Assembly: GCA_002787075.1 (NCBI GenBank)
Contig: PCVT01000161.1
Location: forward strand, 615-10,205
Reading direction: 5' to 3'
Origin: Parcubacteria group bacterium CG11_big_fil_rev_8_21_14_0_20_41_14
GTDB taxonomy: Bacteria; Patescibacteriota; Patescibacteriia; UBA2169
Length of the DNA stretch: 9,591 nucleotides
The notes under the pieces were generated by a model, which was given only the letters and a program-made list of their open reading frames with translations, was not told where the DNA came from and did no database searches. Position numbers and translations under genes: made by a program. Position 1 is the first letter of the stretch, and the number at the start of each line of letters is the position of its first letter. This document shows positions 1 through 5,588 of the stretch, in pieces.

Positions 1-11
1 CTGTCAATGCG

Positions 12-52
12 AATAAAAAAAGACGCTGACGATCTTGGTTTCGATCTCAGCG
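12..52 (-). terminator. Intrinsic terminator of the left transcription unit
   Basis: Read on the minus strand, CGCTGA-GATC (52 to 43) pairs with GATC-c-TCAGCG (34 to 24), giving a 10-bp stem with one bulged base and an 8-nt loop. It is followed by TCT and then a run of seven T (21 to 15). This is the classic GC-rich stem plus U-tract of a Rho-independent terminator. It lies about 200 nt downstream of the stop codon of the 181-aa gene, with no other plausible gene between, so it most likely ends that unit. On the plus strand there is no T-run after the stem. Confidence 0.75.
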
Positions 53-258
53 CCATGGATACGTTCTGTTGCGAGGTGTATCAACCCCAGTTAGACGCTA
101 TTTATAGCATCTAATTTTTCTCCTTTCGGATACACGCGCGCTCAAGCGCAAACTTGAGAGCAAGGATGAGAGGCGCTGGCTGTCTTATTGATTATGACAG
201 TCAGCGCCTAATGAAGTGCGGGCCCGAAGAGGAGGACGATCCCGCACTTGGTGTTGCC
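53..258 (-). other. Structured trailer between the 181-aa gene and its terminator
   Basis: No convincing gene lies here, but there are four compact hairpins. Arms 241-249 / 214-222 form 9 perfect bp (AAGTGCGGG with its complement). Arms 196-209 / 171-184 form 14 bp with one imperfect pair. Arms 153-158 / 141-146 form 6 bp. Arms 105-114 / 91-100 form 10 bp with one G-U pair on the minus strand. Segments 129-135 and 76-82 can add a 7-bp stem around the last hairpin. A Shine-Dalgarno-like AAAGGAG (127 to 121) is followed by ATG CTA TAA (110 to 102), a start codon with one sense codon before the stop. The octamer TCAGCGCC (plus strand) occurs at 47-54 and again at 201-208. The region could be a 3' UTR, a separate small RNA processed from the transcript, or a decayed gene. 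Only the structure is supported. Confidence 0.45.
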
Positions 259-804
259 TCAGGCTGTCGCGGCTGCCAGCGCCTCCTTTGCCTGTTCCGG
301 CGAGGCGTGGCCGTTGCCGTTGGCCGGTGAGATGAGACCTGATTTGATCAGATGATCTCGCATCGAGCCGCCATTCGACTTATCGGCGGTCTTTTCTTCA
401 CTGAAAGTGAAGTGTGAGAGGATTTCTCTCTCCCGCTTGGCCAGCTCTGCCTCGCGCGCCTTGCGCTCGGCATCCTCCCTGGCCAAACGTTCGATTTTCT
501 CGTCCGCGTTCAGGCGTGCCTCGGCGAGCAACTGGATGGTCTGCATGAGCGGGAACACATCCCCGCCACGCTTCCGAATCCAGCCAGCATCATCCGCGCA
601 TATACAGCCATGCAGGCGGTCGATGTTGCTCACGCGGATTTCAGAACGCTGGAGCAGGCCATGCGGACCCTTAAACAGATCCTTGATCTGCTCTAGGCGC
701 ACAGCGTACGCCCGTTCCACGGTCACCCGTGCCTTGCATACGACACACACGACTGCGGACTGATCCATCACTTCTGCACGATACTCCTCGATTTTCTTAG
801 CCAT
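259..804 (-). CDS. Hypothetical 181-aa protein, cysteine pairs plus charged helix
   Basis: I do not recognise the family. The start at 804 is chosen because AAGGAG lies 8 nt upstream of that ATG; an upstream in-frame ATG at 906 would add 34 residues encoded by AT-rich leader sequence. The protein (MAKKIEEYRAEV...) has a C20-x2-C23 pair and a second pair C67-x-C69 preceded by H65, which could bind a metal ion. Residues about 95-128 are rich in Glu, Arg, Lys and Ala and read as a long amphipathic helix or coiled coil. The tail (about 141-181) is rich in Gly, Asn, Ser and Ala and looks flexible. There is no signal peptide or membrane segment, so it is probably cytoplasmic. Coding GC is clearly higher than in the glycan genes to the right. 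It is probably cotranscribed with the 73-aa gene upstream (133-nt gap holding a hairpin). The reading frame is well supported; function is unknown. Confidence 0.75.
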   Translation of the reverse strand: MAKKIEEYRAEVMDQSAVVCVVCKARVTVERAYAVRLEQIKDLFKGPHGLLQRSEIRVSNIDRLHGCICADDAGWIRKRGGDVFPLMQTIQLLAEARLNADEKIERLAREDAERKAREAELAKREREILSHFTFSEEKTADKSNGGSMRDHLIKSGLISPANGNGHASPEQAKEALAAATA

Positions 805-896
805 TAGAATTCTCCTTCTGGCTAAATTGTGAACTGCTTTTGTTTCTTTGTTTCTCTTCCCTGCCTTCCAAAATTTGAAATTCAGAGAAGAGAGGT

Positions 897-927
897 GAAG
901 GAACACAAATTTGAATTGTGCTCCTTC
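897..927 (-). other. Intergenic hairpin between the two small genes
   Basis: On the minus strand GAAGGAGCACAA (927 to 916) pairs with TTGTGTTCCTTC (908 to 897) over 12 bp around a 7-nt loop. The single non-Watson-Crick position is a G-U pair on the minus strand but would be an A-C mismatch on the plus strand, which points to the minus-strand RNA as the folding molecule. No U-tract follows directly, so it is not a typical terminator. It may be a processing or stability element in the two-gene transcript. The GGAG within it is paired. Confidence 0.55.
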
Positions 928-937
928 CCGATTTAAT

Positions 938-1159
938 CTAGTATCTGGCGGACACGCTTCCGTCTGCGTTCAGACGGAAGGAGGCGACCCGCGTACAGGC
1001 CGCGAGGATGGACAGGTCATAGAGCACCTCCTCCTCCAACAAAACGGAGATAGCTGATTCATCCGGCTGACTAACCGGCGAACTCACTCCATCCCACCCC
1101 CTGACACCACTCACTGGACAGCCGGTATTATACCGACGACGACGGGACAATCCGCGCAT
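938..1159 (-). CDS. Hypothetical 73-aa protein, arginine-rich N-terminus
   Basis: I do not recognise this small protein. The start at 1159 is chosen because AAGGAGG sits 7 nt upstream of the ATG, one of the strongest Shine-Dalgarno sites in the window. The longer in-frame version beginning at 1210 would run through AT-rich leader sequence. Residues 5-10 contain the basic run SRRRRY. A Trp-Asp-Gly stretch follows near 22-25, then an acidic LLEEEV segment near 41-46, and a C-terminal half with alternating hydrophobic residues (DLSILAACTRVASF). There are only two cysteines, and no membrane segment or signal peptide. Codons are GC-rich, as in the following 181-aa gene. A perfect 10-bp hairpin lies inside its 3' end. 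It is the first gene after the consensus promoter and structured leader. A short basic protein could bind nucleic acid, but this is only a guess. Confidence 0.6.
   Translation of the reverse strand: MRGLSRRRRYNTGCPVSGVRGWDGVSSPVSQPDESAISVLLEEEVLYDLSILAACTRVASFRLNADGSVSARY
957..980 (-). repeat. Perfect hairpin within the 73-aa gene
   Basis: CTTCCGTCTG (957-966) and CAGACGGAAG (971-980) are perfect inverted repeats around a 4-nt loop, near the 3' end of the 73-aa reading frame. A 10-bp perfect stem in coding sequence is uncommon by chance and fits the heavily structured character of this transcript. There is no U-tract, so termination is unlikely. Confidence 0.6.
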
Positions 1160-1197
1160 GGGATTTCCTCCTTGTAAGAGTAAAAAACACTTTTTAT

Positions 1198-1357
1198 TTT
1201 CCCAGAACAAATCCGGAGGCCAGGGTGGGGATAGGGTTTATATAAATTTACCCTCCCAATATAAACCCTGAAGCTAGAAGGCAAATCCATACCGCGCAAA
1301 CGCAATATGGTCCTAAAAGGTACCGACAGCATATACCTCCAGATTTGTTCCGAGAAA
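1198..1357 (-). ncRNA. Structured leader RNA, possible cis-regulatory element
   Basis: On the minus strand the segment 1357 to 1336 pairs with 1219 to 1198 in an uninterrupted 22-bp stem. All three non-Watson-Crick positions are G-U pairs in the minus-strand RNA and would be A-C mismatches in a plus-strand RNA. Two hairpins lie inside. Arms 1310-1301 / 1296-1287 form 10 bp with a UUUG loop and two adjacent G-U pairs. Arms 1269-1259 / 1243-1233 form 11 perfect bp with a 15-nt loop. The loop AGGGU could pair with ACCCU just downstream (1225 to 1221), a possible pseudoknot. The element starts about 17 nt after the predicted transcription start and ends about 26 nt before the Shine-Dalgarno of the 73-aa gene. 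No known riboswitch class is recognised. A leader regulator or a processed small RNA are both possible. Confidence 0.6.
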
Positions 1358-1380
1358 TTGGTTTTCAAAGATAAGAAAGC

Positions 1381-1409
1381 ATTATAGCATAAATTAAAAG
1401 ACCTGTCAA
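1381..1409 (-). promoter_or_regulatory. Perfect-consensus sigma-70 promoter of the left unit
   Basis: On the minus strand TTGACA (1409 to 1404) is followed by exactly 17 nt and TATAAT (1386 to 1381). Both hexamers match the consensus completely at optimal spacing. Transcription should start near 1374 and read through the structured leader into the 73-aa and 181-aa genes. The -35 lies in the loop side of a hairpin that may terminate the upstream glycan cluster. Confidence 0.85.
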
Positions 1410-1427
1410 TTATCATTAACAGGTTTT
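1391..1427 (-). terminator. Possible weak terminator after the DUF4012 gene
   Basis: Read on the minus strand, AAA-ACCTGT (1427 to 1419) pairs with ACAGGT-c-TTT (1406 to 1397), a 9-bp stem with one bulged base and a 12-nt loop, followed by a T-rich tail (TTTTAATTT) down to 1391. It lies 35 nt after the DUF4012 stop codon. The stem is short and AT-rich, so strength is doubtful. Because the arms are nearly symmetrical it could work weakly in either direction. It overlaps the promoter of the next unit. Confidence 0.35.
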
Positions 1428-1461
1428 AATCAAATTTTGGCTAATATTAGGTTAAAATCAA

Positions 1462-4359
1462 TCAATTTTTCTCAAAAACCACGCCAAAACCAGTATCCTT
1501 TGTAAGCCCCCCCTCAAAAACAGTTAGCCCAGGCCCTAAAGTACGCACCTCGCTATCTCCAATCCCCTTTTGCCAAGAAACCTTCCAATCAGATGGATAT
1601 TTCAAAGAAACAGAATACGCAATAGCGCGCGCTCCTACCTGCTTTTGAATAATAAGAGAATAACCTGACATAACATCTGGATTCATCATATCAAAAGGCC
1701 CAACCTTAAACGGCAATTTATACTTCACACGCGCGAACAAAGTATTTCCAGCATCAACCTGAAGCCAATTTCCAAACACGGTTTTGCCGAATTCCTGCGT
1801 AACGCGCGTGCCTGACTTTTCATCAATAATCACCTTGCCCTCAATTTGATCAAGCTGAAAATCGCGCGCAAAATAACTTTCAGCAACCTCATACATATCA
1901 AGCGGAGGCGGCTTAACACCCTCAAAAGAAATAAGTTCAGAACCCTCAGGCGCGTACACTCGCGCGTAATCAACATTATTCACTTTTTCAAACACATCGT
2001 TTGGATCTCCCTCATGACGACGGATAATTTCCAAATCAACAAGCGCCTCGCCTTCATCAGAAATAGTAACTGTATAATTATATGTCTGATTAATCACACC
2101 ATCTGTTTTTCCTCCGCCAATATTCGCGTGCACAACAGAAAGATAATCCATGCCAGAAGAAAGCATGGTCGGCTCCCAGAGGCGCGCTATAAACTGATCA
2201 TTCACAGATGAATCCCTAAAATAGAAAAGCAAATTTTTTTCCTGTATTTCTGATTTTACCAAAGATAAAATTTTTATAAGCTCTGCTCCATTCGCGGAAA
2301 GAATCCTATCTAAAACTTTAGGAACTAATTCAGCAACATATTTCTTTGGCTGATTTTCTTGTTTGTCATAATTCAATTCAACTTCTTTCTGCATTTCATC
2401 AATAACATTTTCCGAATTCAGAATTACCCCATATTCCGGAAAATCAATAGGCCCAAGCGCCTCAAGCAATTTCACAAGAGTAGTGGCTTGCATGGCAATA
2501 ACTCCGTCCACGGAAGAGTGCCCGCTTTTTTCTATGAACCAGGCTACTTTTTCGGCTGAAGTAGGCCAATCAGGATACCAATTCGCATCCTGCATTTCCC
2601 AGCGAGCATTCAAAATCTGCAACGGCTTTGGAGCTAAAATGCTTTCTGTAAGATACCCTTGAAAATCATAAGCCCCGCCTTTTGGGATTTCTATATTTTC
2701 TATTTTGCCATTGCGCACGTCAATGAACGCCAAAGAACCAATGAATCCTCCGCTAGGCCTGAGTTCATTATTATTTTGGAACAAAACCGCGTAACGCTTT
2801 TGTTCTTGAGCGCCTAAGATAATAAGAATAGAATCAGCAAAAGAATTAAAATCTTTTATCGCGAGTATGACATCAGGCAAAAGAGCGCGCGATTTTATGA
2901 ATTTTTCCCTGTATTCTTCAGGAAGATTTCCAGAATCAATCGCGCTTAAATGATTTTGCGCGCTTTCAATTTTAGGCAAAGCATTGCTTAAGCTATTTTT
3001 CATATTCGCTACTAATCGCGCGATATCAATGTCATCTTCACCTTGGCCAATAAAAGGGCCTAATGCTTTAGAAATCAATTGCCCTGATTCTGCCAAATCT
3101 TCTCCAGCGCTTATGGCGTGAATTCCATCCTGGCCTTGAGGCAACACATTTAAAATGCCTTTCACGAAAATATTCAATGAATCAATATTTTCTTTTGCTT
3201 GAGAAAATTTCTGGCTAGCTATTGCGAGCTGAGCATCTGCTTGCTCAATGCCTCCTTGGGCTATGGCATTTTCAACACCGGAAAATGACTCAAATCCCTC
3301 TTTTGTGGCGCCAAGAACTTTTCCTTTTAATACGCGCATGCTCTGAGGCGCGAGATAAAGAAACTTTACCGGCAAAATCATTGTTCCGCCTATAATAATA
3401 ACCACGAATATTCTTCGATAAAAATGCTTGGGAGGATGGATAAAAACTGAAAAATAATTCTGCAATCCTTCATATACCGCGTTTCCAACAAATAAAATCC
3501 CAGTTCCAATAATGCTTATAACTCGATATACTGTTAAAAAGAAAATCGTAATTAATTTTATAGGTATAACGATTAATCCTTTCAAAACCGCGACAATTAT
3601 AAAAATTGCCTGCTCTATCGCGAATGAGGCGCCTTTTCCAACTGCCATTCCTCCGGAAATTGCCCATTTATTCGCGTATTCAACCAACTTGAGAATAACT
3701 TGAAACGCGAGCAAAAAACCTAAAGGAATTGACAAGACAAACTCAAAAATCCATCGAGCGATTGCTTGAATAAATCTTAACGTGAATCCCGCGAAAACAT
3801 GATGAAAATTCTTTAAATTAATGTTCTGCTTTTTTGGATTGCTTGATTTTTGCTTTTTGCTTCCAAGTAAATTAATGCAAATGCTTTTTGCTCCTGATTT
3901 GTACGCGCTTGAAGCGCTCTTGCGCAAGCGCTCAACTTCTTTTATCCATTCTCCTGAATCGCCTTGAACTTGTTTTTCCGGATATTCTGCTTGTTCCAAA
4001 TTTATTGAAGGCATTTGCTCGTCTTTTAAAAGACGCACAACATAAGGCGATTTTTGATGATCTTTTTTCTGCACTTTGATTGCTTTTGCCACTTGTTCAA
4101 TTACTGCTTCGCCGATTTCATTCAGCTTCTCATCTACTTTGTTTACTACTTCAAAAACGGTGTCAGGAGTCGTTTTGTTCGCAAAACGACTCCTGACACC
4201 GTTTTTGCCGTTTTTATTTCCATTTAAAGATGAACCATACGCGTCTGTAGTAACCGCGTTTTTGGAAATAGAAAAAACAAAATCCTGTTCCGCGTCTTTG
4301 GGATTTTTCTTTTGGCGCAATGATGAATTTTTTATATCACTTTTTTGTTTTTTTGACAT
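1462..4359 (-). CDS. DUF4012 domain membrane protein
   Basis: A 965-aa protein of the DUF4012 family, whose biochemical role is not known to me; it recurs in CPR bacteria and Actinobacteria near glycan genes. Residues 1-180 are polar, Lys/Gln-rich and probably cytoplasmic. Hydrophobic segments follow at about 205-225, 250-275, 278-296 and 316-337. A helical region (340-515) with Ala/Gln repeats comes next. The DUF4012 core follows, with the signature FQNNNELRPSGGFIGS (527-542), then NWYPDWPTSAEK (593-604) and VDGVIAM (617-623). A beta-rich domain ends the protein (757-962), presumably outside the membrane. The ATG at 4359 is preferred: an extended -10 promoter lies just upstream, and the protein begins with a plausible polar N-terminus. 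A GTG at 4401, overlapping the previous gene's stop (GTGA), would add 14 residues and cannot be excluded. Residues 52-69 are encoded by a perfect palindrome. It is the last gene of the cluster. Confidence 0.9.
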   Translation of the reverse strand: MSKKQKSDIKNSSLRQKKNPKDAEQDFVFSISKNAVTTDAYGSSLNGNKNGKNGVRSRFANKTTPDTVFEVVNKVDEKLNEIGEAVIEQVAKAIKVQKKDHQKSPYVVRLLKDEQMPSINLEQAEYPEKQVQGDSGEWIKEVERLRKSASSAYKSGAKSICINLLGSKKQKSSNPKKQNINLKNFHHVFAGFTLRFIQAIARWIFEFVLSIPLGFLLAFQVILKLVEYANKWAISGGMAVGKGASFAIEQAIFIIVAVLKGLIVIPIKLITIFFLTVYRVISIIGTGILFVGNAVYEGLQNYFSVFIHPPKHFYRRIFVVIIIGGTMILPVKFLYLAPQSMRVLKGKVLGATKEGFESFSGVENAIAQGGIEQADAQLAIASQKFSQAKENIDSLNIFVKGILNVLPQGQDGIHAISAGEDLAESGQLISKALGPFIGQGEDDIDIARLVANMKNSLSNALPKIESAQNHLSAIDSGNLPEEYREKFIKSRALLPDVILAIKDFNSFADSILIILGAQEQKRYAVLFQNNNELRPSGGFIGSLAFIDVRNGKIENIEIPKGGAYDFQGYLTESILAPKPLQILNARWEMQDANWYPDWPTSAEKVAWFIEKSGHSSVDGVIAMQATTLVKLLEALGPIDFPEYGVILNSENVIDEMQKEVELNYDKQENQPKKYVAELVPKVLDRILSANGAELIKILSLVKSEIQEKNLLFYFRDSSVNDQFIARLWEPTMLSSGMDYLSVVHANIGGGKTDGVINQTYNYTVTISDEGEALVDLEIIRRHEGDPNDVFEKVNNVDYARVYAPEGSELISFEGVKPPPLDMYEVAESYFARDFQLDQIEGKVIIDEKSGTRVTQEFGKTVFGNWLQVDAGNTLFARVKYKLPFKVGPFDMMNPDVMSGYSLIIQKQVGARAIAYSVSLKYPSDWKVSWQKGIGDSEVRTLGPGLTVFEGGLTKDTGFGVVFEKN
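4153..4206. repeat. Perfect 54-bp REP-like palindrome inside the DUF4012 gene
   Basis: Arms 4153-4177 and 4182-4206 are perfect 25-nt inverted repeats around a 4-nt loop (TTCG on the plus strand). The core GGTGTCAGGAGTCG resembles, from memory, a widespread REP-type palindrome linked to IS200-like REP transposases; this family match is not checked. The element is exactly 18 codons, so the DUF4012 frame stays open and it encodes residues 52-69 of the disordered N-terminal tail. The end GTTTTT on either strand also gives it the look of an intrinsic terminator. No target-site duplication is evident. Confidence 0.9.
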
Positions 4360-4384
4360 GCATGGGGATAACTTATTTGTTTTT

Positions 4385-4413
4385 ATTATACCATAAATCA
4401 CCCCTTTCGGAAA
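4385..4413 (-). promoter_or_regulatory. Possible extended -10 promoter before the DUF4012 gene
   Basis: On the minus strand TGG-TATAAT (4393 to 4385) is a full extended -10. The hexamer 17 nt upstream, TTTCCG (4413 to 4408), matches only half of the -35 consensus, as extended -10 promoters allow. Transcription would start near 4378, about 19 nt before the ATG at 4359. It overlaps the last codons of the preceding glycosyltransferase gene. It may add transcription of the DUF4012 gene independent of the cluster. Confidence 0.4.
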
Positions 4414-5564
4414 AGAGATTCATATATATTTGATGTTTCTTGCGCCATCTTATCCAAAGAAAACTGCTTAGCTCGCTCAATGCCCCTGAGAGCTAATTCA
4501 TTATTAATAGAGTGGTTTCCTGCTGCTTTATTTATAGCCCTAGCCATTGATTCAACATCCTTTGGATCAAAATAATACGCGCTGTCTGACATAATTTCAG
4601 GCAAGCTAGATGCTTGACTGCAAGCGACTGCTGTGGCGCGTTGGGATGCTTCAAGAGGAGGCAATCCAAAACCTTCGTATAATGAAGGAAACACAAAAAG
4701 CTTTGCGCCACGGTATAATCCGTCCAAATCCTTGTCTGTAACATGATTTGTAAAAATAATATCCTGCAGCGCTTGTTCATCATCCACCGCGTGCGCGACA
4801 TACTGCTTTAAGCGCTTATAAAATTCATCTTCCCTGCCAACAAGAACTAATTGCCAATTACGATTGTATTTTGCCCTTATAATCTTGTACGCGTCAATCA
4901 ATCGCTCCAAATTTTTGTGCGGATAAGCTGCTCCAGCATATAAAAGATATTGCTTTTTAATGCCAAACTTTTTAGAAAGCATTTCAGAAAACTGGGGCGT
5001 GTTCTGCATTTTCTCAGTTCCAAGAATCATTTTTTCAACGCCAGGATAGCAAACTTTAATTTTTCTCTCATCAGTTCCCAAATGCCGAACAATATCGCGC
5101 TTGGTAAATTCAGATACCGCGATAATAGAGCGCGCTTTTTTAACCGCGTTTTTAAGTATAATATGATAAGCCATTACTTTAAGCTTGTATTTCCAATTAG
5201 GCAGGTTAGTTGCCCTTGAATCAGGAAAATGATGCACAATTAAATCATGAATCGTAACTGCAAAAGGAACAGGACAAAAAATCGGAACATTCAAATGAGT
5301 AAAATGCATAATATCAACCTTTGATTGCTTGATGAACCACGGCATCATCATCTGCTCTTCAATGGAATAATGCTTTGCATCAGCAACAACAATCTTAAAT
5401 TTTCCTTTATCCAGATTAATTTGTTGAGAATCTTTCTCGCGCAAAAATAGCGTGTATTGATTATTATCCTTTATTTTTGACAATCCTAAAATAAGTTGCT
5501 CTGTGTAGCGCCCAATCCCTCGGTGATATGTGCCAAAAAGACGTGCGTCAATTCCTATATTCAT
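4398..5564 (-). CDS. GT4-family glycosyltransferase (third in cluster)
   Basis: A 388-aa GT-B fold retaining glycosyltransferase, a normal length for family GT4. The N-terminal acceptor domain opens with MNIGIDARLF and an RGIGRY motif (15-20), and holds HDL (106-108) and AVSEFTK (149-155). The C-terminal nucleotide-sugar domain has YAGAAYPHKNLERL (209-222) and the E-x7-E motif EGFGLPPLE (E297, E305), whose glutamates contact the donor sugar in relatives. The usual small-Gly-x-Pro-Val stretch after it is replaced by QRATAVACSQASS (308-320), a mild departure. No membrane segment is seen, so it should act on the inner face of the membrane on a lipid-linked glycan. Sugar and linkage cannot be read; a mannosyl- or rhamnosyltransferase-like role is a guess. 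It lies 24 nt after the preceding transferase, without a clear Shine-Dalgarno. Confidence 0.9.
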   Translation of the reverse strand: MNIGIDARLFGTYHRGIGRYTEQLILGLSKIKDNNQYTLFLREKDSQQINLDKGKFKIVVADAKHYSIEEQMMMPWFIKQSKVDIMHFTHLNVPIFCPVPFAVTIHDLIVHHFPDSRATNLPNWKYKLKVMAYHIILKNAVKKARSIIAVSEFTKRDIVRHLGTDERKIKVCYPGVEKMILGTEKMQNTPQFSEMLSKKFGIKKQYLLYAGAAYPHKNLERLIDAYKIIRAKYNRNWQLVLVGREDEFYKRLKQYVAHAVDDEQALQDIIFTNHVTDKDLDGLYRGAKLFVFPSLYEGFGLPPLEASQRATAVACSQASSLPEIMSDSAYYFDPKDVESMARAINKAAGNHSINNELALRGIERAKQFSLDKMAQETSNIYESLFRKG

Positions 5565-5588
5565 AATAAAATTTGTACCATCAGAAAA

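Noticed and set aside
91..119. Plus-strand terminator (10-bp stem followed by five T)
   Set aside because: The stem has an A-C mismatch on the plus strand but pairs fully with a G-U on the minus strand, and no plus-strand gene precedes it in the window.
407..763. Plus-strand ORF opposite the 181-aa gene
   Set aside because: It is the complement of a GC-rich gene with a good Shine-Dalgarno; its own product is low-complexity Ser/Arg-rich sequence with no sensible initiation site.
1111..1332. Minus-strand ORF of 73 codons starting inside the leader after GGAGG
   Set aside because: The spacing from GGAGG to ATG is only 3 nt, the site is buried in the leader's 22-bp stem, the frame overlaps the better-supported 73-aa gene by 49 nt, and the protein resembles nothing known. 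Translation as a leader peptide cannot be excluded.
4076..4396. Plus-strand ORF opposite the DUF4012 N-terminus
   Set aside because: It mirrors the Lys/Asn-rich tail of the DUF4012 protein, giving Phe/Ser-rich translation, and has no supporting signals.
4398..4401. GTG start for the DUF4012 gene overlapping the previous stop (GTGA)
   Set aside because: It is possible by coupling, but the 14 extra residues are encoded by sequence that looks like an extended -10 promoter and its downstream region, so the ATG at 4359 was preferred.
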